Assembly: GCF_026153205.1 (NCBI RefSeq)
Contig: NZ_JAPFBW010000032.1
Location: forward strand, 1 to 64,000
Length of the DNA stretch: 64,000 nucleotides
Source: Aquabacterium sp. A7-Y
Lineage (GTDB): Bacteria > Pseudomonadota > Gammaproteobacteria > Burkholderiales > Burkholderiaceae_C
Direction of reading: 5' to 3'
Shown here: positions 35,973 to 46,039 of the stretch, one piece after another
How the letters are laid out: the number at the start of each line of letters is the position of its first letter
How positions within the stretch are numbered: position 1 is the stretch's first letter
Translations under genes and position numbers: made by a program
Notes under the pieces: generated by a model
What the model was told of the DNA's origin: nothing
Databases searched by the model: none
What the model saw: only the letters and a program-made list of their open reading frames with translations

Positions 35973-36159
35973 CGTCTTGCCTCCCTGTCGCCACGTCCGG
36001 TTGCAGCGCCACTGTAACCAGCCAAGCCGGCCCGGACAGGCCAGGTTCCCGCGAAGAATCGCAACAGCAGGAAACAGGTGCACTGGCCGGCGGGAGACGG
36101 CCCCAGGCCGCCCGTAAGATCCGGGCCGACAAACCAAGTACAGGTGACAGGGAGTTGCC

Positions 36160-38412
36160 ATGACCGGGTTTACACCGTCCGAACGGGAATCTTTGGTCGC
36201 AGAAGCTGGCGATGCGGCGCTGCCGACCGCCAGCGCCGCCGACCTGCTGGGCACGGCCGCCACAGCCGCCGATCTGGCCGGGTTGTCCTCCTCACCCCAC
36301 CTTGCACAGGCTGCACAAGCGGCGCAGCTGCTGCAGCAGGCGGGGGCCGGCCTGACGGCATTCGATGCGCCCAGTGCGCAGAGCGCCGCCGTGACACCGC
36401 CCTTCAACACAGCTGCACCCACGCCGGCTTTCGACGCTGCCGCCGCTGCACCGCCCACCTTTACCCCGGCTGGCAACACCGAGACGGTGCTGCGCGCGCC
36501 CGACCCGGCGCCGGTGACGACGTTCGCGCAGCAGATCCCCGTGTTCGACCTGCCTTCGGCCTTCACGCCACCGGACTTCCAGGACAACCGGCGCCTGTTC
36601 CAGCTGTTTACGCTGCTACCGGCCGACAAACGGCTGTTCCTCGACAGCTTGAGGGGCTACGAGGAACTGAGCGCCCCTTTTGAGTTCGACCTGCGCCTCG
36701 CCTCCCTCAATGCTTCGATCGAGTTGAAGGAACTGATCAGCAAGCCCATCGCCGTGGGCGTGCGACAGAGCGATGGGACACAGCGCTACATCCACGGCTA
36801 CGCCAAGAGCTTCGCCTTCGAGATGAGCGACGCCGGCTGGGCGTACTACCGCGCCACCGTGGTGCCGTGGACCCACTTCCTGACCCTGCGACAGGACAGC
36901 CGCATATTCCAGAAGAAGCGCGTCCCGGACATCCTCGAAGAGGTGTTCAAGGAGTATGGTTCCGCCGCCGACTTCGAGCTGCGTCTGTCGCGCAGTTATG
37001 AGCCGATCGACTTCATCGTGCAGTACCAGGAAAGCGACTTCAATCTGGTCTGCCGGCTGATGGAGCGCGAGGGCATCACGTTCTACTTCGAGCACCGGCT
37101 GGACGGCCACAAGCTGATCCTGACGGACGACACCTTGATGGCGGCGCACTGCGCCCCCTTGCCCACCTACCCGAGCATCGAGTTCAACGGTGGCGATCGG
37201 GTGGCGGCCGCCGACTGCGTGAGCCAGCTCCAGGCCGTGCGCGAGCTGCAGCCCGGCAAGGTGACGCTGGACACCTATGACTACCAGTCGCCGCGCGGCA
37301 TGCGGGTCGCCGAAGTGCCGACCGTTGCCAACCAAGGCGAGGCGCCGCGCTTGGAGGTGTACGACGGCACGCCCGGCTATGCCTACAAGGACCGGAGCGA
37401 CGGCGAGCGCTACGCGCGGCTGCGCATGGAAGGCTTCGAGGCCCGCGCCAAGTATTTCGCCGGCAGCAGCGATTGCCCGGACTTCACACCGGGCTTCACC
37501 TTCGCGCTGACCGGGCACTTCTGGTTCGACCCGCTCAAGCCCGAGGAAGACCGGCTGCTGTTGGTGCGGGTCGAACACCAGGGGCGCAACAACATCGTCG
37601 CAGAGGACGGCGCCATCTACAGCAACCAGTTCACCTGCCAGCGCCACAAGGTCGCCTTTCGGCCAGAGGCGCGGCATAGCAAGCCCGTCATCCCCGGACT
37701 GCAAAGCGCAGTGGTCACCGGGCCGCCGGGGCAGGAAATCTGGACGAATGAGCACGGCTGCATCAAGGTCCGCTTCCACTGGGACCGCCGGGCTCGTTTC
37801 GATGACAGCAGCTCGTGCTGGATTCGCGTGGCGCAGCCCTGGGCTGGGCAAGGTTGGGGCACAGTGGCGATCCCCCGCATCGGGCAAGAGGTGGTGGTCG
37901 GCTTCATGGAGGGCGATGCGGATAGGCCCTTGGTCCTCGGGAGCCTGTACAACTCCGACATGCCGCTGCCCTACCAGCTGCCGGCCGGTGCGCACATGAT
38001 GGGGTTCAAGAGCAACTCCACGCCGGGCGGCGGCGGGTTCTGCGAGATGGTCATCCACGATCAGGCCGGCAAGGAACTGATCAACATCCATTCGCAGAAG
38101 GACATGGTGACGACGGTGCAAAACAACCAGGCCACCGTCGTCAATGGGCCGCAGCAGACCACTACCGTCACCAAGGGCCTGAAGGTCACGAAGGTCCACA
38201 AGGCGATCCAGGTCGAGTCCGAGACCGAGCACATCCACGTCAAGGCCAGCACCTACATCACGCTGGAGGTCGGCAAGAGCACGATCACGATGGACAAGAA
38301 CGGCAACATCCACATCAAGGGCACCGCCATCACGGTCGAAGGCGACACCATCACGTCCACCGCCACCGGCATGCACGACATCCAGGGCGCGCCAATCCAC
38401 CTGAACAAGTAA
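36160..38412 (+). CDS. VgrG (TssI) with N-terminal extension
   Basis: VgrG forms the spike tip of the type VI secretion needle. It has 750 residues. The first 130 or so are Ala/Thr/Pro-rich and not part of the family. The gp27/gp44-like domains follow (from about 140, with RRLFQLFTLLP and later NLVCRLMEREGITFYFEH), then the gp5-type OB domain (WTNEHGCIKVRFHWDR) and a beta-helical needle with short hydrophobic repeats to the end. No toxin domain is fused at the C-terminus. It heads a plus-strand unit with an Eag chaperone and an Rhs effector. Confidence 0.92.
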   Translation: MTGFTPSERESLVAEAGDAALPTASAADLLGTAATAADLAGLSSSPHLAQAAQAAQLLQQAGAGLTAFDAPSAQSAAVTPPFNTAAPTPAFDAAAAAPPTFTPAGNTETVLRAPDPAPVTTFAQQIPVFDLPSAFTPPDFQDNRRLFQLFTLLPADKRLFLDSLRGYEELSAPFEFDLRLASLNASIELKELISKPIAVGVRQSDGTQRYIHGYAKSFAFEMSDAGWAYYRATVVPWTHFLTLRQDSRIFQKKRVPDILEEVFKEYGSAADFELRLSRSYEPIDFIVQYQESDFNLVCRLMEREGITFYFEHRLDGHKLILTDDTLMAAHCAPLPTYPSIEFNGGDRVAAADCVSQLQAVRELQPGKVTLDTYDYQSPRGMRVAEVPTVANQGEAPRLEVYDGTPGYAYKDRSDGERYARLRMEGFEARAKYFAGSSDCPDFTPGFTFALTGHFWFDPLKPEEDRLLLVRVEHQGRNNIVAEDGAIYSNQFTCQRHKVAFRPEARHSKPVIPGLQSAVVTGPPGQEIWTNEHGCIKVRFHWDRRARFDDSSSCWIRVAQPWAGQGWGTVAIPRIGQEVVVGFMEGDADRPLVLGSLYNSDMPLPYQLPAGAHMMGFKSNSTPGGGGFCEMVIHDQAGKELINIHSQKDMVTTVQNNQATVVNGPQQTTTVTKGLKVTKVHKAIQVESETEHIHVKASTYITLEVGKSTITMDKNGNIHIKGTAITVEGDTITSTATGMHDIQGAPIHLNK

Positions 38413-38481
38413 CACCCCGGAGGCCGGCCGCTGCACTCACGGGCCTGGCCTTCTCTTGCCCCTTTCCGCCCCCCTTTGCTT

Positions 38482-38970
38482 ATGGACGACGTCACCTACT
38501 GGATCAACGAAGGCAGCTTCGCGTTGCCCAGCGGCTTGATCGACCGCACCACGAACATCTTTGTGCCGGCGAACACCGAGGTGCAGCCGAACCTGAACGT
38601 CAGCCGCGACAACGCCGAGGCCGACGAGGACGTCGCGGCCTACGTCAACCGCCAGCTCGCCATCATGAAGCAGAAGCTGCCGGGGTATCAGATGCGCCAG
38701 CGCAACGCTGTGCAGCTCGGGCAAGGCGACAGCGCCGTACCGGGCGAGCAGGTTGAAGCCCAGTACAAGAACGGCGGGCGACCGGTGTTCATGCGTCAAG
38801 CGGCGTTTCTGCTGCCTGCGGGCACCAAGGTGCTCGTCTTCTCGGCCAGCAGCCCCAAACCGCTGGGTGCGGCCTTCGATGCCGAATGGGCAACGCTGCT
38901 TGCCAGCTTCGTGCCGCGGGTGATCGAAGCGGCGGAGCCCGGCGGGGATAACCCAGGCCCATCGACTTAG
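38482..38970 (+). CDS. Eag-type T6SS chaperone (DcrB/DUF1795 family)
   Basis: The product has 162 residues. The pattern ([21 protein letters not shown], then a helix with [19 protein letters not shown] and the strand [20 protein letters not shown]) fits the DUF1795 EagR/EagT6 proteins. These bind the N-terminal transmembrane segments of prePAAR effectors and load them onto VgrG. Its place between vgrG and a prePAAR-Rhs gene is the known arrangement. I use the ATG at 38482. Confidence 0.85.
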   Translation: MDDVTYWINEGSFALPSGLIDRTTNIFVPANTEVQPNLNVSRDNAEADEDVAAYVNRQLAIMKQKLPGYQMRQRNAVQLGQGDSAVPGEQVEAQYKNGGRPVFMRQAAFLLPAGTKVLVFSASSPKPLGAAFDAEWATLLASFVPRVIEAAEPGGDNPGPST

Positions 38971-39014
38971 ACCCCGCTGTACCACGAGAAAACACGAATT
39001 CCAGGGAGGCACAG

Positions 39015-42000
39015 ATGTTCGAGGCAGCGAGGCTCGGCGATCCGATCAGCCACAGCAGCGCACTGGCGGGCTTCTTGGTCGGCGCCGTCATCGGCATCGC
39101 CTTGATCGCCGCGGTGGCCTTCGCCACCTTCACCTGCGGTTTCGGTGCCGCCTTGCTGGCGGGTCTGGTCGCCGGGGTGGCGGCGACCGGCATCCTGTCA
39201 CTCGGCGAGGCGATAGGCGCCATGTTCCGCTCCACCACCGGCAAGATCACGCGCGGCTCGGAAGACGTGTTCATCAACAGCCGCAATGCCGCCCACGTCC
39301 AGCGCAGCACGGTGGTGTGCAGCAAGCACTCGCCGCTGCCCCTGGTTGCCGAGGGCTCCACCAACGTCTTCATCAACAGCTTGCCCGCCGCGCGCAAGGG
39401 CGACAGCACGACCTGCGGCGGCAAGGTCGAAGCCGGCTCGCGCGACGTGTTCATCGGCGGCGGCCAGCAGCGCTACCTGGAAGTGGCCGACGAGGTGCCC
39501 AAGTGGCTGCGCACGACGGTGGACTGGGCCTTTGCGCTGGCCGGTCTGGTCGGCGGCTTGGCAGGGTTGGCAAGGAAGGCCGGCAGCACCTGCCTGCGTG
39601 CCTTCGCGCCTTGCGCCGCCAAGTTCACGGCGGGCTTCGTCGCCGGCGAGCTGTTCGGACGCTACGTGGCGGCGCCTGCGATCGGCCGCGCCTGGGGCGC
39701 CCTGGTCGGCAATCCGGTGGATGTCGTCACCGGGCGCAAGCTGCTGCTCGGGCACGAAGAGGTGGACTTCGAGCTGATCGACCGGCTGCCCATCTCGGTC
39801 AGCCGCTTCTATGCGAGCGACCTGACGCACGAGGGCATGCTGGGCCGAGGCTGGGTGACCCCTTGGGAGGTGACCCTGCGCGCCGAGGGCGAGCTGATTC
39901 TCTACACCGACGCGCAAGGCCGCGACGTGCCTTTTCAAAAGGTCGAGCCGGGCCAGCAGACCTACTCAGAAGCTGAGCAGAAGTACCTCGCGTGCAGCGC
40001 GGACGGACGCTACTTCGTTTATGACCTCACCGAGACCTACTACCAGTTCGCGTCGCTGCCCGAGCAAGGCCGGGCGCCGCTGCTGCGTATCGAGGACCAA
40101 CTGGGCCAGCACATCGGGTTCGAGCGGGACGAAGCGGGTCGGCTCCTGGCGGTCGCCAGCTCCACCGGGCAGCGGGTGGCCTTGCACTACGAGCATCCGC
40201 TCGGGCGGCTCACGTCGGTGGAGCGGGTGGCCGGCGGGCCGGCGGTGACCCTGGTTCGCTACGGCTACGACGAGCAGGGGCAGCTGAACAGCGTGACCGA
40301 CCGCGCCGGCCACGAGGTGCGCCGCTTCGAGTACCAAGGCGGGCTGATGGTGCGCCACGTCAACGCGCTCGGCTTCGCCTGCAGCTACCGCTGGGAGACG
40401 ATAGCCGGGCAGCCGCGGGTGGTGGAGCACGAGACCAGCGAGGGCGAGCGCTACCGCTTTCGCTACGACCCGGCGAACCGGGAGAGCTGGGCCGAGGACC
40501 ACCTGGGCCGGAAAGCCCACTGGCGCTACGACGAGCACCGCCAAATCACCGAGTGCACGGACTTCGACGGCAGCCAGTACCGCACGGAGTACAACGAGGC
40601 GGGCCAGCCGACGAAGGTGCACCTGCCCGGCGGGCGCACCCTGGGCTTCCGCTACGACGAGCTGGGCCGCGTCATCGAAGCGATCGACCCGCTGGACCGA
40701 GGGACGACCTACCACTACCACCGCAACAGCCTGCGGCGCAGCCTGGTGGTGCTGCCGGACGGCAGCCAGTGGAAAGCGGAGTTCGACATCCTGGGCCTGC
40801 TGCAGGCCTCGACTGACCCGCTGGGGCGCAGCGAGCGCTACGAGTACCAGGACAACGGCCTGCCGCACACCCACATCGACGCCCGTGGCGGGCAGCAGAA
40901 GATGGCGTGGAACGAGCGCGGCCAGCTGCTCGCCTACACCGACTGCTCGGGCAAGACGACCCGCTACGAGTACGACGACGAGGGCCGGCTGCACAGCGCG
41001 GTCAACGCGCTGGGCGAGACAACCCGCGTGGAACACGGCGAGCGGGGCGAAGTGGTCGCCATCCATCACCCGGACGGTCACAGCGAGCGCTTCGAGTACG
41101 ACGCCGCGGGCCTGCTGCGACAGCACCTCGATGCTGCCGAGCACCGCACGGCGTGGCAGCGCAACGCCCGCGGCCAGGTCACGCTCTACACCGACGCAGC
41201 CCAGCGCAGCCTGAGCTACCGCTACGACGCGCTCGGTCGGCTGTGCCAGCTGACCAACGGCAACGGCGCGAGCTACCACTTCGAGTACGACACGGCAGAC
41301 CGGCTGAGCAAGCAGGTCAGCGTGGACGGCATCGAAACGCACTACCGCTACACCGCTGCTGGCGAGGTGTGCGAAGTGCTCACGGTCGGGCGTGACGCCG
41401 AGGGGCGCCCGCAGCACCGCGAGCTGCACTACCAGCACGATGCCGTGGGTCGGGTGCTGCAAGCCATCAGCACGACCGCCGTGACGCGCTATGCCTATGA
41501 CGAAGGGGACCGGCTGATCGAGGTCAGGCGCGATCCGACAACGGCCGGGGTCCAACTCGGGATCGCCCCCGACACCATCCGCTTCGAGTACGACGCCGCC
41601 GGGCAGTTGCTGGCCGAGCACGGCGCCAACGGCAGCGTCCGGTATGAACTGGACGAGCTGGGCAACCCGTTGCAGATCCAGCTGCCGCAGGGCCAGCACA
41701 TCGACCTGCTGCGCTATGGCAGCGGCCACGTGCACCAGATCCGCATGGGCGAGCAGGTCATCAGCGACTTTGAGCGTGACGACCTGCACCGCGAGGTGCT
41801 GCGCACGCAGGGTCGGCTGACCAGTCGATTTGGCTACGACCCGCGGGGGCGGCTGCTGTGGCAGAAGGCGGATGCGCCGCCCGCGCCCCTGGGCGGCCCT
41901 GTTCACCGGCGGCAGGCCGTGCCAGCGCCGCAGTCGGCGACGCTGTGGCGCAACTACCGCTATGACGCCGCTGGCGAGCTGGTCGAGCAGCAAGACCCGC

Positions 42001-43283
42001 TGCGCGGCAGCACGAGATACCGCTACGACCCCTCGGGGCGCCTGCTCAATCGGCGCTCGGACATCGGGGCCGAGCAGTCGTTCGCGTGGGATGCCGCGGG
42101 CAACTTGCTGGAGGCCAACGCAGCCAAAAGCGCCGGCCTGGTGCAGGACAACCGGCTGCGCGTCTGGCAGGACTTGCGTTTTGACTACGACGCCTTCGGC
42201 AACCTGAGCCACAAGCGCAAGAGCACGTGGCGCGAACAGCGCTTCGAGTACGACGGCGAAGACCGGCTGATCGCGATCCATCAGCGCAACCATGACAGGC
42301 GCAGCGTGGTCCGCTTCGGGTACGACGCGCTGGGGCGGCGCACTGCCAAGGAGGAGCTGCGCGATGACGGCACCGGCCTGCCTGGGCACTGTGCCGACCG
42401 CACGACCTTCGTGTGGCAAGGCCTGCGGCTGCTGCAGGAAATCAAGCCGACGAGCGTGCGAAGCTACGTGTACGAGGAGAACGGGGGCTCAGGGTATGCG
42501 CCTGTGGCCCGAGTGGACCAGCTGCTCGATGCACGGGGCGGCGTGGGTGCTGACGTTGGACGGGTGTACTACTTCCATGCCGACCCAATTGGCACGCCCC
42601 AGGAGCTGACCGACGCCGCTGGCGAGCTGGTGTGGGCGGGACGCTACCAGGCCTGGGGCAAGATCGATGAGCAACTGCTACGCGATGGACTGGAACGCAC
42701 TGACCAGCAGTTGCGCTACGCCGGACAGTACGAGGACAGCGAGAGCGGGCTTCACTACAACACCTTTCGCTATTACGACCCGGACACGGGGCGGTTCCTT
42801 TCTCAAGATCCCATCGGAATTGTCGGTGGCTCGAACCTGTATGCATACGCGCCCAATCCTTCACGGTGGGGCGACCCGATGGGTTGGTGCCCGCAGGTTT
42901 TGTTCGGCCAACGCCGAATTGCCGGCTCTTTTAGGCAAAACTCCGGGGCGCCGAGCTATATTGAAGGGCGGACCCTTGCAGATGTCGCTAGCGACTTGAA
43001 AAGCGGGGTGCTGCATCCAGATCAGCTGCCCGTAAGCTACTTCGTACATCCCAAGACTGGTCAATGGATCGCCGAGAGCAATAGAACGTTAGCGGCGTTG
43101 GCCGAAGCAGGAATGAAACCCACAGTCCTACGCGAAGTGCCTGTAACACAGGAACTCCTCAACCGTTTAGCTGAGAAGTCCCTCCGGCACAGAGGCCAGG
43201 TCTTGAGCATGCCCGGTACCTCGATCCCGGTCACGGTAGGCCCCAACAACCTAGAGATCGTCAGAATTATTTCGCTTCCATGA
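39015..43283 (+). CDS. prePAAR-PAAR-Rhs T6SS effector with C-terminal toxin
   Basis: The product has 1422 residues. It starts with the prePAAR motif [10 protein letters not shown] (AARxxDxxxH), a paired transmembrane segment (about 15-62), then a PAAR domain (about 85-155) and a second hydrophobic segment (about 168-190). The YD-repeat shell (about 230-1240, many RYxYDxxGRL repeats) ends with the core motif DPxG(W), here DPMGW at about 1287-1291. The last 130 residues are the toxin. They resemble the ParB/sulfiredoxin-like fold ([21 protein letters not shown]), so a nuclease-type toxin is plausible but unproven. The toxin-coding DNA is more A+T-rich than the shell. Confidence 0.9.
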   Translation: MFEAARLGDPISHSSALAGFLVGAVIGIALIAAVAFATFTCGFGAALLAGLVAGVAATGILSLGEAIGAMFRSTTGKITRGSEDVFINSRNAAHVQRSTVVCSKHSPLPLVAEGSTNVFINSLPAARKGDSTTCGGKVEAGSRDVFIGGGQQRYLEVADEVPKWLRTTVDWAFALAGLVGGLAGLARKAGSTCLRAFAPCAAKFTAGFVAGELFGRYVAAPAIGRAWGALVGNPVDVVTGRKLLLGHEEVDFELIDRLPISVSRFYASDLTHEGMLGRGWVTPWEVTLRAEGELILYTDAQGRDVPFQKVEPGQQTYSEAEQKYLACSADGRYFVYDLTETYYQFASLPEQGRAPLLRIEDQLGQHIGFERDEAGRLLAVASSTGQRVALHYEHPLGRLTSVERVAGGPAVTLVRYGYDEQGQLNSVTDRAGHEVRRFEYQGGLMVRHVNALGFACSYRWETIAGQPRVVEHETSEGERYRFRYDPANRESWAEDHLGRKAHWRYDEHRQITECTDFDGSQYRTEYNEAGQPTKVHLPGGRTLGFRYDELGRVIEAIDPLDRGTTYHYHRNSLRRSLVVLPDGSQWKAEFDILGLLQASTDPLGRSERYEYQDNGLPHTHIDARGGQQKMAWNERGQLLAYTDCSGKTTRYEYDDEGRLHSAVNALGETTRVEHGERGEVVAIHHPDGHSERFEYDAAGLLRQHLDAAEHRTAWQRNARGQVTLYTDAAQRSLSYRYDALGRLCQLTNGNGASYHFEYDTADRLSKQVSVDGIETHYRYTAAGEVCEVLTVGRDAEGRPQHRELHYQHDAVGRVLQAISTTAVTRYAYDEGDRLIEVRRDPTTAGVQLGIAPDTIRFEYDAAGQLLAEHGANGSVRYELDELGNPLQIQLPQGQHIDLLRYGSGHVHQIRMGEQVISDFERDDLHREVLRTQGRLTSRFGYDPRGRLLWQKADAPPAPLGGPVHRRQAVPAPQSATLWRNYRYDAAGELVEQQDPLRGSTRYRYDPSGRLLNRRSDIGAEQSFAWDAAGNLLEANAAKSAGLVQDNRLRVWQDLRFDYDAFGNLSHKRKSTWREQRFEYDGEDRLIAIHQRNHDRRSVVRFGYDALGRRTAKEELRDDGTGLPGHCADRTTFVWQGLRLLQEIKPTSVRSYVYEENGGSGYAPVARVDQLLDARGGVGADVGRVYYFHADPIGTPQELTDAAGELVWAGRYQAWGKIDEQLLRDGLERTDQQLRYAGQYEDSESGLHYNTFRYYDPDTGRFLSQDPIGIVGGSNLYAYAPNPSRWGDPMGWCPQVLFGQRRIAGSFRQNSGAPSYIEGRTLADVASDLKSGVLHPDQLPVSYFVHPKTGQWIAESNRTLAALAEAGMKPTVLREVPVTQELLNRLAEKSLRHRGQVLSMPGTSIPVTVGPNNLEIVRIISLP

Positions 43284-43741
43284 GCACTACTCAAACGCTA
43301 CATCCCGTCGCGACGGCGTGGTCTATCGAAACTGCTGCAGACCCCGCATTCTCTTATGAGAATAGTGAAGGTGGTTTGCAAATTCGGTTTATTGTCGATC
43401 TGGGCGACGACGCGAGAAATGCCGATATCCAAGCACAGTTGCAAAAGCGGGGATGCCTAGACGAGTCGGCACTACCTGACGATATTTACAATGCGGCAGG
43501 ATACCGAATTGCTAAGCTGACGTTTCGCAGATTCAGGGAGATGTCGTTCTTCCCGAAAGAGGATCTACACAACCTAGTGCTGAAGGACAGCTCGGGAGAC
43601 GCCTCCCTGCCTCCTGCCGTTTATGAGGCAGCACCTTCAGAAGCAGGTTGGAGAAAATTCTATTTCGTGGGCCACGACTTGGCGGTCTGTGTTATTACTG
43701 CAGATCTTTGGCAAGAGGATCTAATCGAACTTTGCGAGTAG
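43280..43741 (+). CDS. Rhs toxin immunity protein (family unrecognised)
   Basis: The product has 153 residues, is soluble and acidic, and has no signal peptide. Its ATG overlaps the Rhs stop as ATGA, the usual place and coupling for the cognate immunity protein of an Rhs toxin. I do not recognise the fold. Base composition is near half G+C by eye, unlike the flanking genes, in line with acquisition together with the toxin tip. Confidence 0.75.
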   Translation: MSTTQTLHPVATAWSIETAADPAFSYENSEGGLQIRFIVDLGDDARNADIQAQLQKRGCLDESALPDDIYNAAGYRIAKLTFRRFREMSFFPKEDLHNLVLKDSSGDASLPPAVYEAAPSEAGWRKFYFVGHDLAVCVITADLWQEDLIELCE

Positions 43742-44221
43742 GCTCGAATAGCCGAGCTTTCCTAACGACCTTGGTGTCGCAGACTATCCATGCTGCGCCC
43801 TGAACATAAAAGCTGTTTCAACAGTAGGGCGTGAAACGGACCCCCGAATTTCGGAGGGGCGTATGAAAGCCCGACGCGACGTCTTGGCCTGCCCGACAGC
43901 GATCGGCATGGGCCGGCTTGCTGCTGCGCGCGAGCCTGCGCGGGCGATTGGGGACGCTGCACAACCGCCCGTCGGCCGGAGATGCACCCTGCGGCAGAGC
44001 AGGTGCCGCCTGGTCACGCCAAATCGTGACATGCACTCGAAAGCTATCGCTTGTGGTGCATATGACGCATCAGCACGGTGTGGCCGACTGCGCCGCGTCG
44101 GGGGTAGTGAGGAAGCCGAGCCACAACGGGAAACGGCCCTCGGGGGGCCGTTGATCAAGCGTTTTCGTTTTGATGGGTGCAACGGGAAACCCGTCTGAAA
44201 CCCGCATCAACACTAGCATTC
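43742..44221. other. 480-bp gap with no supported gene
   Basis: Open frames here (the longest at 43863-44198) lack protein-like composition and ribosome sites. A hairpin occurs near the right end (44132-44152). The region may be debris of the effector island next to the tRNA. Confidence 0.5.
44132..44152 (+). terminator. Hairpin upstream of the tRNA-Ser 3' end
   Basis: An 8-bp stem AACGGCCC (44132-44139) pairs with 44145-44152, with a loop of five. A T-rich stretch containing two TTTT runs lies about 10-20 bases further on. It may end plus-strand transcription from the Rhs unit. Confidence 0.4.
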
Positions 44222-44312
44222 TGGCGGAGAGAGCGGGATTCGAACCCGCGGTGGGCTATTAACCCACACACGCTTTCCAGGCGTGCGACTTAAACCACTC
44301 ATCCATCTCTCC
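44222..44312 (-). tRNA. tRNA-Ser (GGA)
   Basis: The minus strand folds as a class II tRNA. The acceptor stem GGAGAGA (44312-44306) pairs with TCTCTCC (44232-44226). The anticodon loop reads CTGGAAA with anticodon GGA, a long variable arm follows, and the T-loop is GGTTCGAATCC. The discriminator is G and CCA is encoded (44224-44222). GGA reads the serine codons UCC and UCU. Its 3' end faces the T6SS effector island. Confidence 0.95.
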
Positions 44313-44473
44313 AGAATCCTTCCAGTTGCCTGGGCCGGCTCTGGCGCCGGTTGCGGCCACCCAAGGAGGTGTACCGCGAAGCCGGCTATTGTAGCAAGAG
44401 TTTCCGCGGTTTTTGAAGGGCTCTTGCGCCAGGCGTGCAAAAGAAGGCGCGGCGCACGGCGGCTGCGGCGCCC

Positions 44474-45400
44474 TCAGCGCACCCCTGTCGGCGGCGGCGT
44501 CTTCTTCAGCAAGGTCATCGCGGTGCCGATCAGCGCCGAGACCTCGCTCATGTTGCCCGGCACGATCATCGTGTTGGTCTTCTGCGCCAGCTCGGCATAG
44601 GCCTCGACCGCCTTTTCTGCGACCTTCAGATTGACGGCCTCCGCGCCGCCCGGTTCCCGGATGGCGGCGGCGATGCGGCTGATGGCTTCGGCCGAGGCGG
44701 CAGCCACCGCCGTGATTGCCGCGGCCTCGCCCTGGGCCCGATTGATCGCGGCCTGCTTCTCGCCTTCGGACTTGGCGATGAAGGCCTCGCGCTCGCCGGT
44801 CGCGATGTTGATCTGCTCCTGCTTGCGGCCCTCGGAGGCGGCGATCAGGGCCCGCTTCTCGCGCTCCGCGGTGATCTGCTGCTGCATCGAACGCAGGATC
44901 TCGGTGGGCGGGGTCAGGTCCTTGATCTCGTAGCGCAGCACCTTCACGCCCCAGTTGAGCGCTGCCTCGTCGAGAGCGTTGACGACCGCCGCATTGATCG
45001 CGTCGCGCTCCTCGAAGGTCTTGTCGAGCTCCATCTTGCCGATCACGGAGCGCAGCGTGGTCTGCGCCAGCTGGGTGATGGCGACGATGTAGTTGGACGA
45101 GCCGTAGCTGGCGCGCATCGCGTCGGTCACCTGGAAGTACAGGATGCCGTCCACCGTCAGCTGGGTGTTGTCTCGCGTGATGCAGACCTGGCTGGGAACG
45201 TCCAGCGGGATCTCCTTCAGCGAGTGCTTGTAGGCCACCCGGTCGACGAAGGGCACCAGGATGTTCAGGCCCGGCGTCAGCGTGCCGTGATAGCGGCCGA
45301 GCCGCTCGACCACCCAGGCGTGCTGCTGGGGCACCACCTTCAGCGAGCGAACCACGAAGATGGCCGCGATGACGACCAGCACGACGGCGATGTATTCCAT
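44474..45400 (-). CDS. SPFH/Band 7 membrane protein (stomatin-like, QmcA type)
   Basis: The product has 308 residues. One N-terminal membrane helix (about 3-19) is followed by a Band 7 domain (about 20-180, with VVERLGRYHGTLTPGLN) and an Ala/Glu-rich coiled coil (about 180-270). Such proteins form membrane scaffolds and usually pair with NfeD, which is the case here. The ATG at 45400 lies 14 bases after the NfeD stop. The C-terminus ends in TPPPTGVR. Confidence 0.92.
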   Translation of the reverse strand: MEYIAVVLVVIAAIFVVRSLKVVPQQHAWVVERLGRYHGTLTPGLNILVPFVDRVAYKHSLKEIPLDVPSQVCITRDNTQLTVDGILYFQVTDAMRASYGSSNYIVAITQLAQTTLRSVIGKMELDKTFEERDAINAAVVNALDEAALNWGVKVLRYEIKDLTPPTEILRSMQQQITAEREKRALIAASEGRKQEQINIATGEREAFIAKSEGEKQAAINRAQGEAAAITAVAAASAEAISRIAAAIREPGGAEAVNLKVAEKAVEAYAELAQKTNTMIVPGNMSEVSALIGTAMTLLKKTPPPTGVR

Positions 45401-45414
45401 GGCAGATGTCCCGT

Positions 45415-45861
45415 TCAGATTGGAGCAATATCGTCGGCGCGCTCGACCACCAGCGCGTTGGCCTCGATGGCACGGATCACGAACTCGCCGGGCAGCGGAT
45501 CGCCGGCGCCGGTGTAGTGCACCGACCAGGCGGCGCCCCGGTAAGTCACGCGCGCGCTGCGGCCGTTCCAGGCCGGCACGGCGAGGCGCTGCCCGATGTC
45601 GATGTTGAGGTCGGGATTGGCTTGCGGCGCAGCGGCTGCGACCGGCCCCGGGCGCAGCCACCGGCAGGCGGCCACCGCACCGGCGCCGACCAGCGCGGCC
45701 ACCACCAACTGGGGCGCGACGGCGAACCCGGCATGCGCCGCGAGGGCCCCGGCTGCGAGGCCCAGCGCCAGCATCAGCAGATAAAACGTGCCGGTGGCGA
45801 GTTCCAGCGCCACGGCGACTCCCGCGGCGACCCACCACCAGGTCGAAGCACCCAGTTCCAT
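45415..45861 (-). CDS. NfeD-like membrane protein
   Basis: The product has 148 residues. Three membrane helices (about 8-75) are followed by a C-terminal OB-fold domain (about 90-148, with NPDLNIDIGQRLAV and ALVVERADD). It is the partner of the SPFH protein encoded just downstream. The ATG at 45861, after GGAGAA, gives the normal short NfeD length; the frame extends upstream without protein-like content. Confidence 0.9.
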   Translation of the reverse strand: MELGASTWWWVAAGVAVALELATGTFYLLMLALGLAAGALAAHAGFAVAPQLVVAALVGAGAVAACRWLRPGPVAAAAPQANPDLNIDIGQRLAVPAWNGRSARVTYRGAAWSVHYTGAGDPLPGEFVIRAIEANALVVERADDIAPI

Positions 45862-46039
45862 TTCTCCGCTCCTCGTTTGCGCTGCAGTGTACGACGCGCC
45901 CCGCCGCGCCAGAGCCGGCGCGGATAGTGGTTTCCCGCGGTGCGCATGTTGTTTGCTGCGAACAGGCATCACGCGGGGGCGATGGAAGCTCTACACTTCG
46001 CGCTTCGTTTTTTGACCCCCGCCGCCAGGAGGCCGCCCC

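Noticed and set aside
39966-42419. 817-residue open frame antisense to the Rhs shell
   Set aside because: It is a shadow of the YD repeats; it has no domains.
44151-44158. TTGATCAA palindrome resembling an FNR core
   Set aside because: The half-sites lack the four-base spacer of an FNR site.
43863-44198. 111-residue ORF between immunity gene and tRNA
   Set aside because: There is no ribosome site, the composition is Arg/Cys-rich and unlike a folded protein, and nothing is recognised.
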